In this document: positions 45,601 to 53,256 of the stretch, piece after piece
Numbering within the stretch: position 1 is the first letter of the stretch
Layout: each line of letters opens with the position of its first letter
Source: CAWKOH01 sp963851245
GTDB taxonomy: Bacteria > Actinomycetota > Acidimicrobiia > Acidimicrobiales > Palsa-688
Direction: 5' to 3'
NCBI GenBank assembly: GCA_963851245.1
Contig: CAWKOH010000007.1
Coordinates: forward strand, 62,001-126,000
DNA: 64,000 bases
The notes under the pieces: generated by a model
What the model saw: the letters and a program-made list of their open reading frames with translations, nothing else
Told to the model about the DNA's origin: nothing
Database searches by the model: none
Made by a program: the position numbers and the translations under genes

Positions 45601-45803
45601 ATGGCCCCGGGGCCAGTGGCCGCGGTGACGGCGCCGGCTAGCTCGCTGGTGGCGGCCTGCTGGCCGGCGTTGGGCTGCTGGTTCAGATGGAGATCAGCTA
45701 AGACCAGCACTCGGCCACCGACTGGAACGTCGACGTCGATCAGATCCGGGATGTCCATCAGGGCAGTCAACGCGGCAGGGAACGCTACTACGGTCGATCT
45801 CAT
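42669..45803 (-). CDS. Fusion: metallophosphoesterase-like domain, membrane region and MprF-type C-terminal domain (DUF2156)
   Basis: 1044 residues. Residues 30-140 look like a calcineurin-type phosphoesterase: VLADLHLNQQ, IAGNLFDSSAD and LPGDRDAR, with GN and GDRD in place of GD and GNHD. Helices at about 230-300, a soluble stretch, then a multi-pass block about 455-680. Residues 720-1020 are an LPG-synthase C-terminal (GNAT-like) domain: GTLDYFALRPDKDFFFWGDT, RVKRFTLEGGKFKGLRQAVN, QIESLWKFNAKFDPDWQPRY. Probably modifies a membrane lipid, with aminoacyl-tRNA use as in MprF/LysX inferred. An ATG at 45758 is an equally good start. Confidence 0.8.
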   Translation of the reverse strand: MRSTVVAFPAALTALMDIPDLIDVDVPVGGRVLVLADLHLNQQPNAGQQAATSELAGAVTAATGPGAIVIAGNLFDSSADPAEALRAHPALVSAVAAFARGPGRRVVVLPGDRDARLAWSGPCAESVSLALGAELAFGVDLEVHTGSGTRKVRVEPGYALDALARLEDPRNPRESPFAQHIRDELLPSVRARQGRAGTGWLTGMEQLDEPAALSRFIASRLVYRRLVHSAWLLLLPVVAALVLRVPTTVLRSARHGALTTRVGLFVLATFVELLFLVALALVAVRRTNRALSALALDEQGRDPNEAPRAEARTLVTSGYTGLITGYTCRPELAHLGDGFYANAGAGTDVVTEYPNRVPGIGLPSVFLGHRILAWVELEAGNDLHVRLLHARQDLPGSSLLERVLAKREPLSGPNDLRADVVAAFPQGEAWPRPQSRERHDRRVRRLAAAVIIGVGFLSLVSAMSDPIRDRLDDLREIFPLVVPQAAAALAAIGGVALIVLARGIRRGQRRAWVVCLVLLLTVAVLHLIKGVDVEETVIALAGAAFLWINRASFQAKTDVQQVRKGVGTVMAAAVLTVLAGGLAVELSQAINHTRPEHRLSWAQSFQASAERMVGITNVALPHRIDEFFAPTMTTATVGLALALLVVLFRPVVARRHREAVRAGGLPGSPAGPLPTINATSSEGVACGGDVGLTRARAILARHGRGTLDYFALRPDKDFFFWGDTVVAFAVYGGVCLVSPDPIGPVAEREEAWRAFRRHVDGHGWALGGLGVGEEWLPIYRSTGMHDLYVGDEAVVRVKRFTLEGGKFKGLRQAVNRIAKYGYRVSFHDPATLDPAMREALKDVMTKSRRGDVERGFSMTLGRAFDPEDAGLLLTVVHGPADAGQPEGTLGAPVAFCQYVPAPGIGGYSLDLMRRDDGEHPNGLIDFAVVETIKELRARGGESLGLNFATMRAVLAGEAGEGLTQRVQAWALKRMGDSMQIESLWKFNAKFDPDWQPRYAIYDAPENMLAVAIAVARAESFWELPVIGRFLVPSTERVGGEASVG

Positions 45804-46734
45804 GGATCGGGATCCCGAGGCCGCCGGCGGGCTGGGGTGGACCGACCCGGCGGTCCTCGAGCGGGCCCGACGGTTGGGCCCGCTACCGTACTCGGCTCTG
45901 GGCGGGGGACCGCCGGCCGCGACGGTCCGGTCGCTCTCGACGGAGTCGCCGAGGCTGGCCGCGTGGATGGCGGCCGCGATCGACGATTGGTGGGACGCCC
46001 TGGGCCGCCCTGATCCCTACAAGGTGGTGGAGGTGGGCGCCGGAGACGGCAGTCGCGCCAGCCAGGTCCTCGGGATGGGCCCCGAGTGCTTGAACGCCCT
46101 GCGGTACGTCCTCGTCGACCGGGGTTTTCGCGACGGCCAGGCGAGCCATCTCCCGATCGAGTCCCCGGCTTTCCTCTTTCCCGGTGGCTCGGAGGACCCC
46201 GACGACTTCGGGCCGGAGGGCGGCGGGCGCGTTCCCGCCGCCACCGGTATCGGCCCCCTCGTGACGTCCCTCGAGGAGTTGCCCGCCCTTCGGGGCGACG
46301 GCGTTGTGATAGCAATCGGTTGGCTCAGCCGATTGCCGTCGGACCGGGTCGAGTGGCGGGACGGCCGCTGGTGGGAGATACGGGTGGCGGCGGCCGGCAC
46401 CGGGTTGGCCGAGATGGCGGTGCCGCTGGTGGACGGGGATCTGGGTGGTTCCCGTGGTGACGTGTGGCGCCGCGCCGTTCCCGCCGCCAGGTCCGAGGGG
46501 GCGCGTTACGCCGTCCTGGCGGCGGCCTCCGATTGGGTCTCTGATGCCCTGCGGGTGGCCGAGTCGGGGGTTCTGGCGATCGTCGACTCCTGGACCTCGA
46601 TAACCGAACCGATCGGAGGGGATGGGCGGCCGGCCCTGGCTCTCGACCAGTTCATGCCCCTTCGCCGGCCTCTGGAACCATTGCCCCGCGAGCTGTTCGA
46701 AGGCTTGTCGGTGGCCTCTTGGCGCCTAGGTTGA
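45802..46734 (+). CDS. SAM-dependent methyltransferase-like protein (MidA-like)
   Basis: 310 residues. YKVVEVGAGDGSRASQVLGM is SAM motif I; RYVLVDRGFRDGQASHLPIE and GDGVVIAIGWLSRLPSDRVE (a conserved acceptor-like loop) follow, then WRDGRWWEIRV. The layout recalls MidA/NDUFAF7 but is divergent. ATG at 45802; its start codon overlaps the divergent fusion gene's start (CATG). Confidence 0.6.
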   Translation: MDRDPEAAGGLGWTDPAVLERARRLGPLPYSALGGGPPAATVRSLSTESPRLAAWMAAAIDDWWDALGRPDPYKVVEVGAGDGSRASQVLGMGPECLNALRYVLVDRGFRDGQASHLPIESPAFLFPGGSEDPDDFGPEGGGRVPAATGIGPLVTSLEELPALRGDGVVIAIGWLSRLPSDRVEWRDGRWWEIRVAAAGTGLAEMAVPLVDGDLGGSRGDVWRRAVPAARSEGARYAVLAAASDWVSDALRVAESGVLAIVDSWTSITEPIGGDGRPALALDQFMPLRRPLEPLPRELFEGLSVASWRLG

Positions 46735-46741
46735 CGGGGCC

Positions 46742-47230
46742 ATGGCAACCACGTTCCAGAACTGGCGGTGGCGGGACGGTCCCGTCGGTCCGGGGCGCGC
46801 CGTCGTGTTCGACCTGGACGGCGTGCTCTCCGACGCAGCCAGCCGGCAGCACTACCTCGAGGGACCGTGGCGGGACTGGGATGCCTTCTTCGACTCATGC
46901 GGAGACGACCCTCTCATCGAGGAGGTGGCCCGTCTGCTCGACCTCCTCGACTCCTCGCTCATAATCGTTCTGCTGACGGCCCGCCCGTCATGGGTTCAGC
47001 CGCAAACCCTGGCCTGGTTGCACCGGTACCGGCTGCGGTGGGATCTGCTTGTCATGCGGGACCGGGGCGACTATGGCGCCGCTCGGGAGTTCAAGCGGCG
47101 GTCGGTCCGGGAGCTGAAGGGCGCCGCTTTCGAGCTCATGGTCTCCTTCGAGGACGACCGGCGCAATGTGGCCATGTTCCACGAAGAGGGTGTCCCCACG
47201 GTCTATATACATTCCGGCTATTACGACTGA
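46742..47230 (+). CDS. HAD-superfamily phosphatase-like protein
   Basis: 162 residues. VVFDLDGVLSDAASRQHYLE (motif I DxDGVL), VLLTARPSWVQPQTLAWLHR (motif II Thr), and VSFEDDRRNVAMFHEEGV (motif IV). Resembles the phosphatase part of polynucleotide kinase-phosphatases. Substrate unknown. Seven bases after the methyltransferase gene, same direction. Confidence 0.8.
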   Translation: MATTFQNWRWRDGPVGPGRAVVFDLDGVLSDAASRQHYLEGPWRDWDAFFDSCGDDPLIEEVARLLDLLDSSLIIVLLTARPSWVQPQTLAWLHRYRLRWDLLVMRDRGDYGAAREFKRRSVRELKGAAFELMVSFEDDRRNVAMFHEEGVPTVYIHSGYYD

Positions 47231-47294
47231 TCCGGCTGTTGCCTTTAACGCTATTGTAAGCCCGACCTATATCCCTTTATATATATTGCGCACG

Positions 47295-47322
47295 ACTTAA
47301 CCAAATATGGTGGCGGTTAAGT
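47295..47322. promoter_or_regulatory. Inverted repeat upstream of the FAD-linked oxidase gene
   Basis: ACTTAACC and GGTTAAGT separated by 12 bases, in an AT-rich stretch (47240-47340) that stands out from the surrounding GC-rich DNA. It lies about 87 bases before the oxidase start. Fits an operator for a GntR- or LysR-like regulator; no regulator gene is adjacent. Confidence 0.4.
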
Positions 47323-47408
47323 AGTGAACACGAAGAGCCGCCCCCCACGCCCAACCACGTCGCCCGGGCCCTGCCGCCGGCGCCCTCCACCCGGCCCTAT
47401 GCAAGTCT

Positions 47409-48350
47409 GTGCCTATGGATGACCTCGGGGGAATGCTGGCAGAGATCGTAGGTGAGGCGAACGTCTTACGCGGCGATCAGATCGCCGACGATTACTGCCA
47501 CGACGAGGCGTTGGGCTTACCTCCTGTCAGCCCGGCCGCGGTCGTCCGGCCGGCCTGCACCGCCGAAGTGGCCGCTATCGTCGCCCTGGCCTGCTCAGGC
47601 GGCGTCGCCTTGACCGGGCGCGGGTCGGGGACCGGTCTGTCCGGTGCCTGCACGCCGGTGGCCGGCGGGGTGGTCGTTTCGTTCGAGCGGATGAACCGCA
47701 TCATCGAGCTGGATGTGGAGAACCACGTGGCCGTCGTCCAACCCGGGGTCAGCCTGGAACAGCTGGATCGGGCCGCGGGGGAAGTAGACCTGGTTCTCGT
47801 CATCGTCGTGGAGAACCGCCGGGACGACCGGCTCGGAGAGGACGTCGAGGAGCTGGCCAGGCTTATCGGCGACCTCGGGGCGATCGACGTGTACGTGTTG
47901 CCCCCGCAGTCGGGGACCCAGTTGATCGAAGCGAGGGAGAGAGCCTTCTGGCTGGCGAAGGCGGCCGGGGCCGACGACATCATCGACGCGGTCGTGCCGC
48001 GGGCGTCCATTGCCGCCTACATGGAAGAGGTGGCCGAACTGGCTCGCGCCTCGGGTTCCTTGGTGGCCGGCTGTGGCCACGCCGGCGATGGGAACGTGCA
48101 CCTCTCCGTGTTCCAGGCCGACCGGTCGGTCCGTCACGGGCTCGTACACGACATCCTGGCCGCGGCCGTCAAGCTCGGAGGAGCAATCTCTGGCGAGCAC
48201 GGCATAGGAGTTGGCAAAAAGGTGCACGTCGAGATGCTCGAATCTCCTTACAAGGTGGCCCTGTGGCGCCGCATAAAGCGGGCCTTCGACCCGCATGGCA
48301 TCCTCAACCCCGGCACCGTCTTCGATCCTGAACCGGAGGTCCAGCCATGA
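47409..48350 (+). CDS. glcD: FAD-linked oxidase (GlcD/LDH type) with a large internal deletion
   Basis: 313 residues against a family norm of about 450-480. The FAD domain begins well (VVRPACTAEVAAIVALACSG, GRGSGTGLSGACTPVAGGVV, VAVVQPGVSLEQLDRAAGE), then at about residue 125 (near 47781) it jumps to VDLVLVIVVENRRDD and ELARLIGDLGAIDVYVLPPQ. It finishes with IDAVVPRASIAAYMEEVAEL, GCGHAGDGNVHLSVFQADRS, GGAISGEHGIGVGKKVH and HGILNPGTVFDP. The second half of the FAD-binding domain is missing, so activity is doubtful. GTG 47409 or ATG 47415. Overlaps the next gene (ATGA). Confidence 0.8.
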   Translation: MPMDDLGGMLAEIVGEANVLRGDQIADDYCHDEALGLPPVSPAAVVRPACTAEVAAIVALACSGGVALTGRGSGTGLSGACTPVAGGVVVSFERMNRIIELDVENHVAVVQPGVSLEQLDRAAGEVDLVLVIVVENRRDDRLGEDVEELARLIGDLGAIDVYVLPPQSGTQLIEARERAFWLAKAAGADDIIDAVVPRASIAAYMEEVAELARASGSLVAGCGHAGDGNVHLSVFQADRSVRHGLVHDILAAAVKLGGAISGEHGIGVGKKVHVEMLESPYKVALWRRIKRAFDPHGILNPGTVFDPEPEVQP

Positions 48351-49924
48351 ATGGCGCCCAGTCCCTTCTACGCACCCTGGTGGACTGTGGAGTCGACACC
48401 TGTTTCATGAATCCGGGCACGTCCGAGATGCACTTCGTCGCCGCCCTCGACGCGGTGCCGGAGATGACGAGCGTGCTGGCCCTCTTTGAGGGGGTGGCCA
48501 CCGGCGCTTGCGACGGGTACGCCCGCATGGCGGGCCGGCCGGCCGCGGCTCTACTTCACCTCGGCCCCGGTCTCGGTAACGGGCTGGCCAACCTCCACAA
48601 CGCCCGCAAAGGACACGTGCCGGTCGTCGTCATCGTCGGCGACCACGCCACCTACCACAAGCAGTACGACACCCCGCTCGAGTCCGACATCGAGACCGTC
48701 GCCCACAACGTGTCCACCTTCGTGCGCCGCTCGAACAAGACCGACGAGCTGGCCGTTGACGCCGCTGAAGCGGTGGCCGCCTCCATAGGACCGCCCGGGC
48801 AGGTGGCAACCCTCATCCTTCCGGCCGACGTCTCCTGGTCCGACGGGGGTGTGCCGGTCATGTCCCTACCGGGACGGCCGGCGCCACCAAAGCCTGACGC
48901 CTCCAAGGTGAAGGCCGCCGCCTCCGCCCTGCGCAGCGGCCAGCCAGTAGGGATCCTTATAGGTGGGCGAGCCTGCCTGGCCGAACCGCTGGCTGCCATT
49001 GGACAGGTGGCCTCGGCGACCGGCGCCAAACTGTTCTCTGAGACGTTCGTCACCCGGATGCCCCGGGGCGCCGGGGTGTTCGCTCCGGAACGGCTGGCCT
49101 ACCTGGGGGAGATGGCTGCGGCCCAGCTGCAGGGGCTGTCTCACCTCATCTTGCTGGACGCCCGTCCCCCGATCTCCTTCTTTGCTTACCCGGGTCAGCC
49201 GAGCGAACTTGTTCCCGAGGGCTGCGTGGTGCACCCCCTCGCCGGCGCCGGGGATGACGTAGCGGCCGCCATCGAAGGGCTGGCATCGGAGATCGGCGGC
49301 GGGCCCACCGGTTCGAATGGCAACGGACGGGTCGGGGTAACGTCGGTGGTGCGGCCGGAGTTGCCCACTGGAGCGTTGACGGCGCCGGCGGTGGCGGCCG
49401 TGATCGGGGCGTTGCTGCCGGAAGGGGCGGTGGTGTCCGACGAGGCCAACACCAGCGGTCTGTTCGTGGCCGGCGCCACCGCTGCCGCCCCGCCCCACGA
49501 TTGGCTGCAATTGACCGGCGGGGCCATCGGCATGGGCCTGCCACTGGCGGTTGGAGCAGCGGTGGCCTGTCCGGGCCGAAGGGTGCTCGCGCTGGAGGCG
49601 GACGGGTCCGCCATGTATACCAATCAGGCCTGGTGGACCATGGCGCGCCAGGGGCTCGATGTCACGACTGTGATCTTCTCGAACCGGTCGTACGCCATCC
49701 TGAACATCGAGCTGCACCGGGTCGGGGCGCAGGCCGAGGGGCCCAGGGCCAAGGCCATGCTCGACCTCTCCCACCCCGACCTGGACTTCGTGGCCATCGC
49801 TCGAGGCATGGGAGTGCCCGCCACCCGGGCCGTTACCGCCGAAGAGATGGCGGAGCAGCTCGGCCGGGCGCTCCGCACGCCCGGACCGTCGGTGGTCGAA
49901 GCGGTGCTGGCCTCGAACCGGTGA
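48347..49924 (+). CDS. Thiamine-pyrophosphate enzyme (acetolactate synthase large-subunit-like)
   Basis: 525 residues. GVDTCFMNPGTSEMHFVAAL, LFEGVATGACDGYARMAGRP (catalytic Glu), LHLGPGLGNGLANLHNARKG, then LTGGAIGMGLPLAVGAAVAC and LEADGSAMYTNQAWWTMARQ with NRSYAIL (TPP/Mg). Related members include acetolactate synthase, benzoylformate decarboxylase and glyoxylate carboligase. Coupling to a glycolate-oxidase-type gene makes a glyoxylate-linked carboligase possible, but the substrate cannot be read. Confidence 0.8.
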   Translation: MNGAQSLLRTLVDCGVDTCFMNPGTSEMHFVAALDAVPEMTSVLALFEGVATGACDGYARMAGRPAAALLHLGPGLGNGLANLHNARKGHVPVVVIVGDHATYHKQYDTPLESDIETVAHNVSTFVRRSNKTDELAVDAAEAVAASIGPPGQVATLILPADVSWSDGGVPVMSLPGRPAPPKPDASKVKAAASALRSGQPVGILIGGRACLAEPLAAIGQVASATGAKLFSETFVTRMPRGAGVFAPERLAYLGEMAAAQLQGLSHLILLDARPPISFFAYPGQPSELVPEGCVVHPLAGAGDDVAAAIEGLASEIGGGPTGSNGNGRVGVTSVVRPELPTGALTAPAVAAVIGALLPEGAVVSDEANTSGLFVAGATAAAPPHDWLQLTGGAIGMGLPLAVGAAVACPGRRVLALEADGSAMYTNQAWWTMARQGLDVTTVIFSNRSYAILNIELHRVGAQAEGPRAKAMLDLSHPDLDFVAIARGMGVPATRAVTAEEMAEQLGRALRTPGPSVVEAVLASNR

Positions 49925-50004
49925 AGGCCGAAACCTCAACGCTTCGCGGGCGTTTTCGCGGTTCTTGGCCTTTCTTAAGGTAAATCCGGCACCATGATGG
50001 TGTT

Positions 50005-50865
50005 ATGAGTCGCAACACGTTTAAGACGACCTTCCTGTTGACCCTCCTGGCCGCCCTCTGTGTGGGCGTCGGCGCCATCTTCGGCAAGGGCGGGATCATC
50101 ATCGGCTTGGTAGTCGCCGTGCTGCTGACCGGCGGCTCGTACTGGTTCTCGGACCGCATCGCCATCAAGGCTGCTCGCGCCGCTCCCGTATCCGAGGCTC
50201 AGATGCCCGATTACTACGCCGTGGTCCGGGATCTCTGCACCCGGGCCAACCTGCCGATGCCGCGGCTCTATGTAACGCCGGACCGCCAACCCAACGCCTT
50301 CGCCACCGGACGCAACCCTGAGCACGCCGCCGTCGCCGTCACCCAGGGGATCCTCGAGATCTGCACGTGGGACGAGTTGCGGGGTGTGCTGGCTCACGAG
50401 ATGTCCCACGTGGGCAACCGCGACATTCTGATCGCGTCAGTGGCGGCGACGGTAGCGATGGCGATCACCCTGCTGGCTCAGTTCGCCGCCTGGGGCGGGG
50501 CGCTGTTCATGGGCGGACGGGACGACCGGGACGGCGGCAACATCCTGGAGATCCTGGCTTTGGTCATCCTGGCCCCCATGGCGGCGACGCTTCTGCAGCT
50601 GGCCCTTTCCCGCAGCCGGGAGTATGAAGCAGACCGCTCCGGCGCCCGTCTGATCGGGGACGGCGAACCGCTGGCCCGCGCCCTCGCCAAGCTGGAGCAG
50701 GCGTCTATTCAGATTCCGATGCCCCAGGCCCGCCGGGAGATGGCCCCCATGTACATCGTCAGCCCGCTTGCCGGCATGAACGTCTCGTACAAGAGCCTGT
50801 TCTCCGATCACCCCCCGACAGCTGACCGTATCGCCCGGCTGCGGTCGATGGAGTGGGCCAAGTAG
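50005..50865 (+). CDS. htpX: HtpX membrane metalloprotease
   Basis: Membrane-quality-control zinc protease. 286 residues. Two N-terminal helices, then VLAHEMSHVGNRD with zinc ligands His131 and His135 and catalytic Glu132, two further helices, and SREYEADRSGARL with the third ligand Glu. Ends SDHPPTADRIARL. Complete; convergent with yajQ. Confidence 0.95.
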   Translation: MSRNTFKTTFLLTLLAALCVGVGAIFGKGGIIIGLVVAVLLTGGSYWFSDRIAIKAARAAPVSEAQMPDYYAVVRDLCTRANLPMPRLYVTPDRQPNAFATGRNPEHAAVAVTQGILEICTWDELRGVLAHEMSHVGNRDILIASVAATVAMAITLLAQFAAWGGALFMGGRDDRDGGNILEILALVILAPMAATLLQLALSRSREYEADRSGARLIGDGEPLARALAKLEQASIQIPMPQARREMAPMYIVSPLAGMNVSYKSLFSDHPPTADRIARLRSMEWAK

Positions 50866-50904
50866 GCCTGCTTGGAGCCGCCGGCGCTTGTTGGCGGGGT
50901 TGAA

Positions 50905-51393
50905 TCAGTCCCTGAAGTTCTCGAACTGGAGCGGGATGCCGAAGTCCTGCTCCCGAAGGCCGGCGATCACCGTCTGCAGGTCGTCCCGCTTCTTCCCGCT
51001 CACCCGGATCGAGTCGCCCTGAGTGGTCGAACTGACCTTTTTCCCGTTGGATTCCTTGATCCAGCGATTGATGGCCCTGGAGTTATCGGACGAGATGCCG
51101 GCCTTCAGGGTGATGGTTTGGCGCATGGTTCCCTTGGCTGCTTCTTCCGCTTTGCCATAGTCGAGCGCCTTCAGCGACACCTTGCGCTTGACCAGCTTCT
51201 CCTCCACGACCTGCACCACGGCGCGCAGCCGGTCCTCGGTCGCGGAGTGGAGCCGGAGCTCCATGTCGCTCAGATCCACGGTGGATTCGGTCCCTTTGAA
51301 GTCGAACCGGGTCGCCAGCTCGCGCTGGGCCTGGTCGACGGCGTTGCGAACCTCCTGCATATCGACCTGGGACACGATGTCAAACGTAGGCAT
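50905..51393 (-). CDS. yajQ: YajQ-family nucleotide-binding protein
   Basis: 162 residues. MPTFDIVSQVDMQEVRNAVD, TRFDFKGTESTVDL, VSLKALDYGKAEEAAKGTMR, SDNSRAINRWIKES, GDSIRVSGKKRDDLQTVIAG and QDFGIPLQFENFRD. The family binds c-di-GMP or RNA in some bacteria; role here unknown. Divergent from the acyl-CoA synthetase gene. Confidence 0.95.
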   Translation of the reverse strand: MPTFDIVSQVDMQEVRNAVDQAQRELATRFDFKGTESTVDLSDMELRLHSATEDRLRAVVQVVEEKLVKRKVSLKALDYGKAEEAAKGTMRQTITLKAGISSDNSRAINRWIKESNGKKVSSTTQGDSIRVSGKKRDDLQTVIAGLREQDFGIPLQFENFRD

Positions 51394-51425
51394 GGCGCCA
51401 CGGTAGCGGCGCCGCCTACCTTGCC

Positions 51426-52862
51426 GTGTGCGTGGACCTCATTCCCAGCCTCCAGGGCGCCGTCTCGGGTGACGCGGGCCTTCCCGCTGTCACCGTCGAC
51501 GGCCGGGCCCTCGATCTGGCCGGCCTGGCCTCGGCGGCGGCTGCAGTGGCGTCCAGAGTCGCCGGCATGCCGGCCGTGGCCGTCGATGCCACCGCCAGCC
51601 TGGAGACCGTGGTGGCCGTGTTGGGAGCGTTGATGGCAGGGGTTCCGGTGGTGCCGGTTCCTCCTGACGCCGGCCCCCTCGAGCGCGGCCACATCTTTCG
51701 CGACTGCGGGGCGCCGGCTGTGCTGGGCCAACCCGGGTCGGGCCGGGAGGACGAGCCTCCGCGTATAACCGTGGATGTGCGAGAGGGCGGTGTGGCGGGG
51801 CCCGGGAGTGCGGCGCTGGCAGGCGACCGGGTGGCCATGATCCTCTACACCAGCGGCACCACGGGCCTGCCGAAGGGCGTGATGCTCAGCGCCTCGGCCA
51901 TCGCCAAAGACCTGGATCTGCTGGCCCAGGCCTGGGCGTGGACGGCGGGCGACGTGCTCGTGCACGGGCTCCCGCTCTTTCACGTGCACGGGCTGGTGCT
52001 GGGCGTCATCGGTGCCCTTCGGGTCGGGAGCCCGGTGGTCCACACCGGGCGCCCGGCGCCCGACGCCTATGCGGCGGCGGCCGAACAGCACCGGGGCAGC
52101 CTCTTCTTCGGTGTGCCGACGGTGTGGTCGAGGGTGGCTGCCGACGTTCAAGCGGCGGCCGCCCTCCGGCGGGCTCGGCTGCTGGTGTCCGGCAGTGCCG
52201 GTTTGCCGGTGCCGGTCTTCGAAGCTCTGGAGTCGATGGCCGGGCAGGGGCCCGTCGAGCGCTACGGCATGACCGAGACGCTCATCACAGTCAGCGGGGA
52301 GGCCACGGGCGAACGGAGAGCGGGCTGGGTGGGCCGGCCCCTGCCGGGTGTCCTGACCAGGCTGGTGGAGGAGGGCGGCGCTCCGGTGCCCGAAGACGGC
52401 GCGAGCGTGGGCGAGCTCGAGGTCCTGACGCCCACCGCCATGTCCGGCTACCTGAACCGGCCGCACGAGACGGCCGGCCTTTTCACGGCTGATGGCTGGA
52501 TCCGCACCGGTGACGCCGCCTGTGTGGACCGCGACGGCTGGCACCGTATTGTCGGGCGTCAATCGACCGATCTCATCAAGAGCGGCGGCTTTCGGATCGG
52601 GGCCGGGGAGGTCGAGCAGGCCCTGCTGGCCCACCCCGCCGTCCGGGAGGCCGCCGTCATAGGTGTGCCCGACGACGACCTCGGTCAGGTCGTGGTGGCC
52701 TTCGTCGTGGCCTCGGACGTCACCGGCGACGAGCTGTGCCAGTTCGTGGCCCGGACCCTCTCGGTGCACAAACGACCGCGGCGGGTCGAGCTGGTGGATG
52801 ACCTACCCCGCAACGCCATGGGCAAGGTGCAGAAGAAGCTGCTTATGACCGAACCGACCTGA
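51426..52862 (+). CDS. AMP-dependent acyl-CoA synthetase, malonyl-CoA synthetase (MatB/ACSF3)-like
   Basis: 478 residues, shorter than FadD. ILYTSGTTGLPKGVMLSASA, GLPLFHVHGLVLGVIGALRV, VERYGMTETLITVSGE, WIRTGDAACVDRDG, VGRQSTDLIKSGGFRIGAGE and LPRNAMGKVQKK. The HxHGL and RYGMTET with KSGGF pattern recalls malonyl- or methylmalonyl-CoA synthetases. GTG at 51426. Substrate assignment is tentative. Confidence 0.85.
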   Translation: MCVDLIPSLQGAVSGDAGLPAVTVDGRALDLAGLASAAAAVASRVAGMPAVAVDATASLETVVAVLGALMAGVPVVPVPPDAGPLERGHIFRDCGAPAVLGQPGSGREDEPPRITVDVREGGVAGPGSAALAGDRVAMILYTSGTTGLPKGVMLSASAIAKDLDLLAQAWAWTAGDVLVHGLPLFHVHGLVLGVIGALRVGSPVVHTGRPAPDAYAAAAEQHRGSLFFGVPTVWSRVAADVQAAAALRRARLLVSGSAGLPVPVFEALESMAGQGPVERYGMTETLITVSGEATGERRAGWVGRPLPGVLTRLVEEGGAPVPEDGASVGELEVLTPTAMSGYLNRPHETAGLFTADGWIRTGDAACVDRDGWHRIVGRQSTDLIKSGGFRIGAGEVEQALLAHPAVREAAVIGVPDDDLGQVVVAFVVASDVTGDELCQFVARTLSVHKRPRRVELVDDLPRNAMGKVQKKLLMTEPT

Positions 52863-52884
52863 GCGGGTATGGTTTCTGGTCCCT

Positions 52885-52970
<86 letters not shown>

Positions 52971-53256
52971 AATCTCTTACCAGCGAATACGCGCAAAACA
53001 GCAGCTACCGGCGGCGTCGGGGTGACTGCTCACCATCGCTCTGGGCACCATCTGGGCACCCAGAGTGTCAGTTCCTGTCCTTAGACCCCCACAAAGGGAC
53101 CGCGCCGGCCTTCAGTCTGCCGGTGGTCCTAGCCGATCTGATCAGCTGGCGACGAAGTGCTCAACCGCTTCGGTGAACGCGGCGAACGCGGGCTCGTCGG
53201 CTTAGAGGATGTGGTGGACCGCGACGTGTCAGCTGAGCGGAGCGGCCCGGGGCCGG

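Noticed and set aside
53039..53065. CTCTGGG/CCCAGAG inverted repeat as an attachment site
   Set aside because: No second copy and no integrase seen; could equally be a weak terminator after the tRNA.
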